20,243 nucleotides of DNA from Flavobacteriaceae bacterium. Its GTDB lineage: Bacteria; Bacteroidota; Bacteroidia; Flavobacteriales; Flavobacteriaceae. The stretch is taken from positions 1-20,243 of the forward strand of contig JABDQK010000085.1 of the NCBI GenBank assembly GCA_013042255.1, read 5' to 3'. Positions 13,528 through 20,243 of the stretch are shown piece by piece. Both the position numbers and the translations under genes were made by a program. Each line of letters begins with the position of its first letter. Positions within the stretch are counted from its first letter, which is position 1. The notes under the pieces were generated by a model that was not told the DNA's origin, did no database searches, and saw only the letters and a list, made by a program, of their open reading frames with translations.

Positions 13528-14787
13528 TTGAGGGGTCGACTGGTTCTTGGACTAAGTTTCCTTACGGCATCCCTGCTATATGGATGCGGGGACAAATCTG
13601 TACGGGCTTCAGCTGCCGGAAAAAATCTACCTGCGGTAGAAATACTCCCGTCTACCGATAGGCTTGTTGTTGGTGCGAACCGAACCGAGCTATACCTCCC
13701 CATGCTAAGCGGAAAAAGAATAGGACTTGTAGCCAACCAAACTAGTGTGATCTTTAAAGAAAAAAACACAGATGCCAGTTCAAATACCGCCTATACCCAT
13801 CTCGTGGATTCCCTGCTTGCTTTAGACATCGATCTTATACGTGTTTTTTCTCCTGAACATGGATTTCGGGGAACGGCCGATGCAGGTGAAAAAGTAAAGG
13901 ATGGAATCGATCAACGCAGTGGACTCCCCATTATTTCCCTTTATGGGGCCAATCGGAAACCTACTAAATCACAATTAGAAGGACTTGATGTTGTGGTATT
14001 TGACATCCAGGATGTTGGGGTGAGGTTTTATACTTATATAGCTACCCTGCAATTGGTGATGGAAGCATGTGCAGAATCGGGTATTCCGGTAATTGTTTTG
14101 GACCGTCCTAATCCCAATGGCCATTATATTGACGGTCCCAGCATGGAACACGAATTTACAGGTTTTCTGGGTATGACGACTATCCCGCTGGTCTATGGGA
14201 TGACCATCGGAGAATACGCGCAGATGATCAATGGAGAAGGCTGGCTGGAGAAGGAAACTAATGCAGAATTAACGATAATTCCAATTGAGCACTACACTCA
14301 TCAGACATCCTATAGCCTCCCCCTCAAACCATCCCCAAACCTGCCCAATGACCAGGCCATTAATCTATATCCCAGCCTTGGATTATTTGAAGGCACCAAT
14401 ATCAATGCAGGGAGGGGAACAGACTATCAGTTCCAGCGATATGGGGCCCCGTTTCTCAATCCTTCTGTTTATAACTTCAGCTATATCCCTGAATCCAATC
14501 CAGGCGCAAAATCACCAAAACACCTGGGAACTAAATGTTTTGGGGAAGACCTAAGAGATGTTCCCAGGCTCGACAAAGTTTCACTGGAATGGATTATCAA
14601 AGCATATAATAACTGTGAAGACAAAGAGCGATTTTTTAATACTTCAGGATTTACGAAGCATGCCGGGACAGACGAATTGCAAAAGCAAATTGAGGCCGGG
14701 TATTCCGAAGAAAAAATTAAAGAATCCTGGGAGGCAGATCTGAACGCCTTTAAAAAGATCAGGAAGAAATACCTCCTCTATCCCTGA
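13528..14787 (+). CDS. NamZ-type exo-beta-N-acetylmuramidase lipoprotein (DUF1343)
   Basis: A 419-residue DUF1343 (GH171) protein. B. subtilis NamZ of this family releases MurNAc from the non-reducing end of peptidoglycan fragments; the same role in cell-wall recycling or scavenging is likely. Family blocks: GKRIGLVANQTSV (62-74), VFSPEHGFRGTADAGE (106-121), GLPIISLYG (132-140), VVFDIQDVGVRFYTYI, and LYPSLGLFEGTNINAGRGTDYQFQ. I place the start at TTG 13528: AAAGGA lies at suitable distance upstream, and the resulting N-terminus, MRGRLVLGLSFLTASLLYGC, is a complete lipoprotein signal with Cys20. The longer frame from 13438 would overlap the divergent permease gene and bury that signal. The stop overlaps the convergent sterol desaturase-family stop by 10 bases. 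Confidence 0.9.
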   Translation: MRGRLVLGLSFLTASLLYGCGDKSVRASAAGKNLPAVEILPSTDRLVVGANRTELYLPMLSGKRIGLVANQTSVIFKEKNTDASSNTAYTHLVDSLLALDIDLIRVFSPEHGFRGTADAGEKVKDGIDQRSGLPIISLYGANRKPTKSQLEGLDVVVFDIQDVGVRFYTYIATLQLVMEACAESGIPVIVLDRPNPNGHYIDGPSMEHEFTGFLGMTTIPLVYGMTIGEYAQMINGEGWLEKETNAELTIIPIEHYTHQTSYSLPLKPSPNLPNDQAINLYPSLGLFEGTNINAGRGTDYQFQRYGAPFLNPSVYNFSYIPESNPGAKSPKHLGTKCFGEDLRDVPRLDKVSLEWIIKAYNNCEDKERFFNTSGFTKHAGTDELQKQIEAGYSEEKIKESWEADLNAFKKIRKKYLLYP

Positions 14788-15623
14788 GAAGAATCCTTTC
14801 CCCCGGTAGGTTTGCGGTATTTGTGGAAAGGTTGTTTCAGTAAACCCATAATCGAGCCATTTTCCTTTTTGTCCGGAAAGGTATCAACACCATAGACAAT
14901 GGCCTCCCGGTCTAATTCCATATACGTGCCAAATAACCTGTCCCATATGGAGAAAATATTCCCATAATTAGAATCGGTATAAGGCAATACATAATGATGG
15001 TGGACCTTGTGCATATCAGGGGACACTAGAATATAGCTGATCATTCGGTCTACTTGTCTTGGCAATCTGATGTTGGCATGGCTAAACTGTGTAGCTATAA
15101 GGGAAAGCGACTGATAAAGCATCACAATTCCTATAGGAGTACCCACTAGGAATACTCCGAAGAGGGTAAAAGAAAATCGGATAAGACTTTCCAGGGGATG
15201 ATGTCTGTTAGCCGTTGTAGTATCTACCTCGTGGTCTGTATGATGCACCAGGTGGATCATCCATAATGGTTTTACCTTGTGCTCCACATAATGGGCCAGA
15301 TAAGCCCCAAAAAAATCCAGCAACAAGACCCCAAGAAGAATATAACTCCAGAGAGGCATTTCCGGCAACCAGTTGATCAGACCAAATTCATTAGCTGCCA
15401 CCCAGTCACTGGTTTTTAAAAGCAAAAAAGCCAGGGCAAAATTGATCACAATTGTAGTTAAGGTGAAGAAAAAATTAGGCACGGCATGTCGCCACTTTTT
15501 ATAACGAAAACGAAACAATGGTACAGCCCCTTCCAACAGCCAGAAAAAAGTAATCCCCAGAACCAGGATCAGACTTCTGTGACTCGATGGGATGGTTTCG
15601 AAATATTGAATCAAAGTTTCCAT
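14778..15623 (-). CDS. Sterol desaturase / fatty acid hydroxylase family protein
   Basis: An integral membrane di-iron oxygenase of about 281 residues. The eight-His pattern of the superfamily is visible: HYVEH (111-115), HLVHHTD (124-130), NRHHP (139-143), and HKVHHH before YTDSNYGNIFSIWDRLFGTY. Four or so hydrophobic segments flank these. Members hydroxylate or desaturate lipids (sterols, carotenoids, fatty acids, ether lipids); bacterial substrates are mostly unknown. ATG 15623 (METLIQYF) is preferred over the ATG 18 bases upstream; TATTTTTA (15636-15629) lies just before it. It follows the YkgJ-type gene by 38 bases on the same strand and overlaps the NamZ-type stop at its 3' end. Confidence 0.88.
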   Translation of the reverse strand: METLIQYFETIPSSHRSLILVLGITFFWLLEGAVPLFRFRYKKWRHAVPNFFFTLTTIVINFALAFLLLKTSDWVAANEFGLINWLPEMPLWSYILLGVLLLDFFGAYLAHYVEHKVKPLWMIHLVHHTDHEVDTTTANRHHPLESLIRFSFTLFGVFLVGTPIGIVMLYQSLSLIATQFSHANIRLPRQVDRMISYILVSPDMHKVHHHYVLPYTDSNYGNIFSIWDRLFGTYMELDREAIVYGVDTFPDKKENGSIMGLLKQPFHKYRKPTGGKDSSQG

Positions 15624-15661
15624 AAGCCTAAAAATAATCAAATTGAGGATAAATATCAGAA

Positions 15662-16156
15662 TCAGTTTCCTATCCTCTTTTTCATTTCTTCTACAATATT
15701 ATACGCTGCAGGACATACGAAAGTATTCTTAACTGTAAGTTTCCCTAGTTGTTCAAACCGCCTCCGATCGGTATGCGGATATTCCCTGCAAGCCTTGGGC
15801 CGAACTTCATAAATGCTGCAATAGTTATCAGGACCCAGAAACGCACAAGGAAGTTCCTGCAACACATGATCGCCATCTTCATCCGTCCTGAGATAGGTAT
15901 CCTCAAAGCTGGCAGCTTTCATTTTTAAATGCTTTGAGATCCTGTCGATATCGGCGCGTGTAAAAAGCGGACCCGTCGTCTTGCAACAATTGGCGCAACT
16001 AAGACAGTCTGTATGCTCAAATTCATTATGGTGCAGCTCTTGTGCAATGCTATCGAGGTTTTTTGGAGGCCTACGTTTTAAACGGGTAAAAAACTGTCGG
16101 TTTTCACGCTCTTTCTCCCTGGCCATTTTTGGGAGGACCTTCAGGATATCCTGCAT
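15662..16156 (-). CDS. YkgJ family cysteine-cluster protein
   Basis: A 164-residue protein with eight Cys in the family pattern: C51, C54, C57, C58 in CLSCANCC, C104 in PCAFLG, C113 in NYCSIYEVRPKAC (C123), and C148 near the end. This CxxCxxCC type is thought to bind zinc or an iron-sulfur cluster. Function is not established. I choose ATG 16156 (MQDILKVLPKMAREK), the N-terminus I recall from flavobacterial relatives. The longer frame from 16231 would add 25 residues whose DNA contains the promoter region shared with the methyltransferase. AAAGGAG precedes the ATG but very closely. It is likely cotranscribed with the sterol desaturase-family gene. Confidence 0.88.
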   Translation of the reverse strand: MQDILKVLPKMAREKERENRQFFTRLKRRPPKNLDSIAQELHHNEFEHTDCLSCANCCKTTGPLFTRADIDRISKHLKMKAASFEDTYLRTDEDGDHVLQELPCAFLGPDNYCSIYEVRPKACREYPHTDRRRFEQLGKLTVKNTFVCPAAYNIVEEMKKRIGN

Positions 16157-16211
16157 ACTCCTTTCATTATCTTTCTTTAATTTCACCCTAATTTCATTTT
16201 CCTTACCGCAA

Positions 16212-16228
16212 CAAATATCCCACTTTTG
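16212..16228. promoter_or_regulatory. Back-to-back divergent promoter boxes
   Basis: On the - strand GATATTTG (16219-16212) and on the + strand CACTTTTG (16221-16228) each match five of six fixed bases of TAnnTTTG, keeping A and TTTG. They point away from each other with one base between. They would serve the YkgJ-type gene (ATG 16156) and the methyltransferase (ATG 16247). Confidence 0.4.
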
Positions 16229-16246
16229 CATTAAAGAAAAGGCGAA

Positions 16247-16960
16247 ATGGGGGCAGATGTGTTCGGCAAGGCAATTCTGGATTACCAGTTGGGTGAAAAG
16301 AATAGTGAGATTTTCACTATTTCTTCCCTTGGAGATGAGGATTCCATCCCGGTATCACATCTCTTCAGGAGGTACGAAACCATGCCCGATTTAGAGAAAA
16401 CTGCCTTAAGCCTTTGCAGTGGTCGCGTGCTCGATATAGGTTGCGGTGCCGGAAGCCACAGCCTGTACTTATCATCCAGGGGATTAGATGTGACATCAAT
16501 CGATATATCCCATGGAGCAGTACAGGCTTGCAAAGACCGGGGACTTACCAATGTTATTGAGGCTGATTTCTGGAATTACAAGGGCGGTAATTTTGACACT
16601 CTTTTATTACTAATGAATGGGATTGGTATTGTAGGGCAAGTGTCAAAACTAACGCAGTTCTTTCAAAAGACAAAGGAATTGCTCAATCCCGGAGGCCAGA
16701 TTATTTTTGATTCAAGCGATATCATTTATATGTTCGACCGGGATGAGGATGGCGGATTCTGGATTCCGAACGATGGTACTTATTACGGGGAGCTTACATA
16801 CGAGTTGGAGTATAAAAACTTAAAAAGTGAACCTTTTCCGTGGTTGTTTGTCGATTACAATACCCTACAGGATGAAGCCCTTAAAGCGGGATTTGATTGC
16901 AAACTTGTAAGGATGGGAATTCATTACGACTATTTGGCCAGATTAGCGGTAAAGGCATAA
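16247..16960 (+). CDS. Class I SAM-dependent methyltransferase
   Basis: A 237-residue cytoplasmic methyltransferase. Motif I is VLDIGCGAGSHSLYL (61-75), followed by the acidic residue closing strand 2 in VTSIDIS (82-88), a strand-4 block DTLLLLMNGIGIVGQ, and GGQIIFDSSDIIYMF. An N-terminal lid of about 50 residues (VFGKAILDYQLG...YLFRRYETMP-like) is typical of the flavobacterial members. The substrate is unknown. ATG 16247 follows an A-rich leader (AAAGAAAAGGCGAA) and a divergent promoter box at 16221. It is transcribed alone, away from the YkgJ-type gene. Confidence 0.9.
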   Translation: MGADVFGKAILDYQLGEKNSEIFTISSLGDEDSIPVSHLFRRYETMPDLEKTALSLCSGRVLDIGCGAGSHSLYLSSRGLDVTSIDISHGAVQACKDRGLTNVIEADFWNYKGGNFDTLLLLMNGIGIVGQVSKLTQFFQKTKELLNPGGQIIFDSSDIIYMFDRDEDGGFWIPNDGTYYGELTYELEYKNLKSEPFPWLFVDYNTLQDEALKAGFDCKLVRMGIHYDYLARLAVKA

Positions 16961-17048
16961 TAGCGAAGTTAATTTGCCGTTCTTATGTAGGGTTTTAGAG
17001 TTTATACTTGTTATAAGTGTATAGATATCATAGATTTAAAAGACGATA

Positions 17049-17852
17049 ATGATGATGAAAAGATATTATTTCTTCCTGATTGGCTTGCTACTATTTGCTG
17101 GTTGTTCTAAGGATACGGACAACCCGGGAGGCAATGGCACCGATCCTATAGACAAATCGGCGAACTTACTATCGACCGGTGATTCGGCCAATGACATCCT
17201 CACCAATAATACCTTTACCAAATTGCTGATTGAAATTGGATATGTCACCGGATTTCAACCCAGTGCAGAAGCCATGAACAATTTTCAGGCCTTTCTGCAG
17301 GCACGGACGTTTAAGCAGGATATCGAGATACAATATCTTGAATTGCCCAGTCCGAATGAAAATGATCTCAGCCTGCAGGAAGTTGCGGATCTTGAAAGTG
17401 ATAACCGTACAGCTTATAATGAGGGTTCAACCCTTGCGATTTACATATACTTTTCCGATGCTCCGGCTGATACCGACGATCCCCAGGAAGGAACCGTTAC
17501 CCTGGGTGCCGTGTATCGCAATACTTCTATGGTAATTTACGAATCTACAGTGAGGGAACTTGCCGTAAATAGCAGTCAGGTTACCATTGCCGATGTGGAA
17601 ACTGCTGCCCTTAATCACGAGTTTGGACATTTACTGGGTCTGGTAGATCTGGGATCACCACCTGTAAATTCTCATGAGGATCCCAATGCGGAACACCATT
17701 GTGATATCAATGGTTGCCTGATGCGGGCCGAATTGCAGTTTGGCGGTGGCTTACTTGGAATGATGAATAAACGAATCTCCTCAGGGAAAGCCCCTGTACC
17801 TGGCCTGGATGCCGAATGTATCACTGATTTGCAGGCAAACGGAGGCAAGTAG
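17049..17852 (+). CDS. Metzincin-like zinc metalloprotease lipoprotein
   Basis: A 267-residue surface or periplasmic lipoprotein: signal segment 5-18, Cys19 in LLLFAGCS, then a Gly/Asp-rich linker. The catalytic motif is HEFGHLLGLVD: H190, E191, H194, G197, with Asp200 at the third zinc-ligand position where most metzincins have His, as in the snapalysin (M7) type. Further on, HHCDINGCLM has C218, C223 and the Met-turn M225. Flavobacterial proteins of this kind are often annotated as membrane metalloproteases; the substrate is unknown. Three consecutive ATGs (17049, 17052, 17055) are possible starts; the third gives MKRYYFFL. It converges with QueE, leaving 39 bases between stops. Confidence 0.85.
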   Translation: MMMKRYYFFLIGLLLFAGCSKDTDNPGGNGTDPIDKSANLLSTGDSANDILTNNTFTKLLIEIGYVTGFQPSAEAMNNFQAFLQARTFKQDIEIQYLELPSPNENDLSLQEVADLESDNRTAYNEGSTLAIYIYFSDAPADTDDPQEGTVTLGAVYRNTSMVIYESTVRELAVNSSQVTIADVETAALNHEFGHLLGLVDLGSPPVNSHEDPNAEHHCDINGCLMRAELQFGGGLLGMMNKRISSGKAPVPGLDAECITDLQANGGK

Positions 17853-17891
17853 ACAAAAGGTGATTGGATTGTAAGTCCCCTCTTCCTTGAT

Positions 17892-18524
17892 TTAAGGGAT
17901 GTTTAAATATTTGTGAGTTTGAAGGGAGACCTTCCATTTGGGATTGGCCATCACATAATCCACGATAAGAGGCGTAACTTTTTCCCTGACACTCCATTCC
18001 GGTTGTAAATAAAGCACGCAATTCTCACTTACCCTGGCGGCGTGTTCTTCAGCAAACCTCAAATCATCCTTGTTGTAAACAATCACTTTTAGTTCGTGTG
18101 CCCGGAGATGGATATCCCCGACAGGGGCCTTGTTTTTCTTAGGGCTCAAACAGATCCAGTCCCATGACCCACTTAGGGGATAAGCCCCTGAGGTTTCTAT
18201 ATGGGTTTTGAGTAGCTTTTCTTTCAGCAGGGAGGTAAGAGGTGTCATATCCCATGTTAATGGTTCTCCCCCGGTAACTACAATTGTATCTGAATATTTT
18301 GCGGCATTTTCGGCAATACTTTCAACGGCAGTCGGAGGGTGAATTTCGGCATTCCAGCTCTCTTTTACATCACACCAGTGGCAGCCCACGTCACAACCCC
18401 CTATCCTGATAAAATATGCAGCAGTTCCCTTGTGGTATCCTTCTCCCTGAATAGTATAAAATTCCTCCATTAAAGGGAGCATCTTCCCCTGATTGACCAG
18501 CTCCATGATCGATTTTACTTCCAT
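17892..18524 (-). CDS. queE: 7-carboxy-7-deazaguanine synthase QueE
   Basis: A radical SAM enzyme of 210 residues that turns 6-carboxytetrahydropterin into 7-carboxy-7-deazaguanine, the ring-contraction step of queuosine (tRNA) synthesis. Residues 21-58 carry the whole signature: EEFYTIQGEG, the substrate loop, and C44-x3-C48-x2-C51 in GGCDVGCHWCD, which binds the [4Fe-4S] cluster and SAM. TGGEPL (84-89) is the second SAM-binding element. The short C-terminus is usual for this enzyme. No queC, queD or queF is next to it. ATG 18524 is set by an exact -7 box (18536-18529) only four bases upstream, giving a near-leaderless transcript. Confidence 0.95.
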   Translation of the reverse strand: MEVKSIMELVNQGKMLPLMEEFYTIQGEGYHKGTAAYFIRIGGCDVGCHWCDVKESWNAEIHPPTAVESIAENAAKYSDTIVVTGGEPLTWDMTPLTSLLKEKLLKTHIETSGAYPLSGSWDWICLSPKKNKAPVGDIHLRAHELKVIVYNKDDLRFAEEHAARVSENCVLYLQPEWSVREKVTPLIVDYVMANPKWKVSLQTHKYLNIP

Positions 18525-18528
18525 GGCA

Positions 18529-18536
18529 CAAAGATA
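18529..18536 (-). promoter_or_regulatory. -7 promoter box of queE
   Basis: TATCTTTG on the - strand matches TAnnTTTG exactly and ends 4 bases before the queE ATG. The same octamer and a similar spacing precede the CBS-type gene at 12120-12113. Confidence 0.75.
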
Positions 18537-18582
18537 AGGTTAACTTATGGAGAAACCTCAGAAATACCTTACCCTGCCTACC

Positions 18583-19035
18583 TTAATTCCTGGCAGCGAT
18601 TACGTCTATTTCTACCCTGGCATTGCGAGCAAGACCCAGGGCTGCAAAGGTGGTACGGGCAGGTTTATTGACAAAATATCTGGAATACACTTCATTAAAG
18701 GCGCTAAAATCTTCCATTGAACTGAGTATAACCGTACATTTCACAACATTTTCAAGACCTAAGCCATGCTGTTCCAAAACGGCTTTAATATTCTCAATAG
18801 CCCTGGTTGTTTCGGCTTGTATTCCACCCTCAACCATGGTTCTTGTTGTATGATCCATCCCGATTTGCCCGGCGAGGAAAAACAAATTACCCACTTCCAC
18901 GGCATCACTGAAAGGAGCCATTTGTTTTTTGGGTTCATGAGACTTATGAAATATAATTTCACGGGTTTCCTGGGACATCGCCAAAGGAGAACACAGAAAG
19001 AAGCACAGAAGAAAGAGTGGAAAGAGATGATTCAT
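18583..19035 (-). CDS. RidA (YjgF/UK114) family protein with signal peptide
   Basis: A 150-residue member of the RidA family, whose archetype hydrolyses reactive enamine/imine intermediates such as 2-aminoacrylate. The conserved Arg is R127 in KPARTTF, and E142 lies in VEIDVIA, both as in active RidA; the ligand-cavity segments (FFLAGQIGMD, VVKCTVILSSMEDFSAFNEVYSRYF) are intact. Unusually, it begins with a clear signal peptide (MNHLFPLFLLCFFLCSPLAMSQ), so it should be exported, whereas RidA is normally cytoplasmic. Imine chemistry in the periplasm would need a different substrate. A TAATTTTA box (19065-19058) lies 22 bases upstream. It shares a 57-base divergent region with the HerA-like gene and precedes queE by 58 bases. 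Confidence 0.9.
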   Translation of the reverse strand: MNHLFPLFLLCFFLCSPLAMSQETREIIFHKSHEPKKQMAPFSDAVEVGNLFFLAGQIGMDHTTRTMVEGGIQAETTRAIENIKAVLEQHGLGLENVVKCTVILSSMEDFSAFNEVYSRYFVNKPARTTFAALGLARNARVEIDVIAARN

Positions 19036-19092
19036 AATTAGTCGTTTTAATGTTGCTTAAAATTACCCTATTTTTATCGAAAATTAGGAAAC

Positions 19093-20243
19093 ATGAGTAG
19101 GAAGGACGAATTCTTCGCACATATAGAAAAAGGGTATGCTACCAAGGGGGATTTTATTTCTATGGGAGCAGCTATGCTTGAAGGTGAAACCGTCACCAAT
19201 GCCCTGGTGAAAATTCCTCTGAAAACACTTAACCGACACGGCCTGATCGCGGGTGCCACGGGAACGGGGAAAACAAAAACACTCCAGGTACTGGCTGAAA
19301 ACCTTTCTGATAAAGGAATTCCAGTCTTGTTAATGGACCTGAAAGGGGATTTAAGCGGCCTGGCCCAGCCCAGTCCGGGCCATCCCAAAATTGATGAAAG
19401 GCATGAAAAAATCGGATTTCCCTTTACGCCCAAGAAATTTCCGGTCGAAATCCTCTCTCTTTCAGAACAGGATGGGGTAAAGCTTCGGGCAACTGTATCC
19501 GAATTCGGACCGATATTGCTCTCCAGAATTCTCAACCTCACGGTTACCCAGGAGGGTATCGTTGCCGTAATTTTCAAATATTGCGATGATCACAAACTAC
19601 CCCTCCTCGATCTCAAGGACTTCAAGAAAGTTTTGCAGTATGCCACCGGAGAAGGGAAAAAGGAGTTTGAAAAAAGCTATGGAAGGATCGCTACAAGCTC
19701 AACTGGGGCTATACTGCGTAAGGTCATTGAATTAGAGCAGCAGGGAGCCGACCTGTTTTTTGGTGAGAAATCATTTGATGTAGACGACCTTACCAGAATC
19801 GATGAAAACGGCAGGGGGATGATAAGCATTTTGAGACTTACCGATATTCAGGACCGACCCAAGTTGTTTTCTACTTTTATGCTGAGCTTGCTTGCAGAAG
19901 TGTACGCCACATTCCCCGAGCAGGGCGACAGTGAACGGCCCGAACTTATTCTCTTTATAGATGAGGCCCACCTCATTTTTAAGGAAGCCTCAAAAGCCTT
20001 GTTAGACCAGATTGAAAGCATTGTAAAACTCATCCGTTCCAAAGGCATAGGCTTGTATTTTGTCACACAGAATCCTACAGATGTCCCTGATGCCGTACTT
20101 GCCCAGCTGGGATTAAAAGTGCAGCATGCCCTCAGGGCTTTTACAGCCAAAGACAGAAAAGCGATTAAACTCACAGCGGAAAATTACCCCATATCAGAAT
20201 ATTACGACACCAAGGAAGTTCTCACCTCCCTTGGGATAGGTGA
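19093..20243 (+). CDS. HerA/YjgR-like (DUF853) ATPase, 3' end outside window
   Basis: Partial: 383 codons are present and the frame is still open at the window edge (the final TGA triplet is out of frame). The product is a YjgR-type DUF853 P-loop ATPase related to HerA/FtsK helicases. Walker A is GATGTGKT (54-61), MDLKGDLSGL follows in the next strand, and Walker B is LILFIDEAHLIF. A sensor-like segment, IGLYFVTQNPTDVPDAVLAQLG, and ALRAFTAKDRKA, a family arginine region, come later. The role in cells is poorly known; DNA translocation or repair is usually assumed. ATG 19093 has AGGAA upstream, and TATTTTTA (19069-19076) is a likely -7 box. The last visible residues (EVLTSLGIG) match the family block that precedes the C-terminal third. 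Confidence 0.92.
   Translation, partial: MSRKDEFFAHIEKGYATKGDFISMGAAMLEGETVTNALVKIPLKTLNRHGLIAGATGTGKTKTLQVLAENLSDKGIPVLLMDLKGDLSGLAQPSPGHPKIDERHEKIGFPFTPKKFPVEILSLSEQDGVKLRATVSEFGPILLSRILNLTVTQEGIVAVIFKYCDDHKLPLLDLKDFKKVLQYATGEGKKEFEKSYGRIATSSTGAILRKVIELEQQGADLFFGEKSFDVDDLTRIDENGRGMISILRLTDIQDRPKLFSTFMLSLLAEVYATFPEQGDSERPELILFIDEAHLIFKEASKALLDQIESIVKLIRSKGIGLYFVTQNPTDVPDAVLAQLGLKVQHALRAFTAKDRKAIKLTAENYPISEYYDTKEVLTSLGIG

Noticed and set aside
16997..17025. Near-palindrome TATACTTGTTATAAGTGTATA upstream of the metzincin gene
   Set aside because: The arms pair only with a two-base bulge in an AT-rich stretch, and its relation to a promoter is unclear.
17883..17899. Small stem CCTT-GATTT-AAGG between the metzincin and queE stops
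   Set aside because: Only four base pairs and no T run; too weak to call a terminator.
19074..19577. A 167-codon open frame on the - strand opposite the HerA-like gene
   Set aside because: It lies wholly over a clearly coding P-loop ATPase in the other strand, and its Ser/Pro/Arg-rich product resembles no protein family; it is a shadow frame.
1..20243. CRISPR arrays, tRNA/rRNA genes, insertion sequences, phage or integron features
   Set aside because: I looked for regular direct repeats, tRNA-like folds, transposase or integrase motifs and flanking inverted repeats, and saw none.

Overview
This window reads as chromosome of a Flavobacteriaceae bacterium (phylum Bacteroidetes). Reasons: many genes resemble flavobacterial families (the DnaQ-UvrC fusion, a YkgJ protein with a flavobacterial-type N-terminus, DUF1343/NamZ, PKD and metzincin lipoproteins, LpxR-type protein); several genes have the Bacteroidetes -7 promoter box TAnnTTTG just upstream of their starts; Shine-Dalgarno sites are mostly weak or A-rich; and TTG/GTG starts are frequent. 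I see no tRNA, rRNA, CRISPR array, insertion sequence or phage gene. It looks like ordinary chromosome with one coherent sulfur-related gene array.

Layout. 1-4300, + strand: a small membrane-anchored protein, an LpxR-type lipid A deacylase, a PKD-domain lipoprotein, a small helical protein, a YegP-type DUF1508 protein, and a DnaQ exonuclease-UvrC (GIY-YIG) fusion. Two strong intrinsic terminators flank the YegP gene. 4306-12106, - strand, transcribed from right to left: cystathionine beta-synthase/cysteine synthase, M20 peptidase, aldose 1-epimerase-like protein, Crp/Fnr regulator, SulP anion transporter, CstB-like persulfide dioxygenase-rhodanese, a possible 29-residue membrane peptide, DUF2892 membrane protein, and finally a translationally coupled pair of tiny membrane proteins. 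12193-16960: a LolC/E-like FtsX permease (-) diverging from a NamZ-type muramidase lipoprotein (+), a sterol desaturase-family protein and a YkgJ cysteine-cluster protein (-), and a divergent SAM methyltransferase (+). 17049-20243: a metzincin-like lipoprotein (+), QueE and an exported RidA-family protein (-), and a HerA/YjgR-like ATPase (+) that runs off the right edge.

How the genes fit together. The central - strand array joins sulfur-amino-acid chemistry (CBS-type enzyme, able in principle to release H2S) with sulfane-sulfur oxidation (CstB-like enzyme), an anion transporter that could move sulfate or sulfite, the DUF2892 protein often linked to rhodanese genes, and a Crp/Fnr regulator with a C-x5-CC thiol cluster. 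The most interesting regulatory signal is a perfect GTAAC-N4-GTTAC palindrome at 6587-6600, the only copy found by eye in the window. It lies inside the last codons of SulP, about 40 bases upstream of the start point expected from the exact TAnnTTTG box of the CstB-like gene, which is where a class II Crp/Fnr activator would bind.

Several starts should be shortened from the longest possible ORF: FtsX to TTG 13434, NamZ to TTG 13528, YkgJ to 16156, CBS to 12106, M20 peptidase to 11088 and sterol desaturase to 15623. Promoter boxes, signal peptides or family N-termini support these choices.
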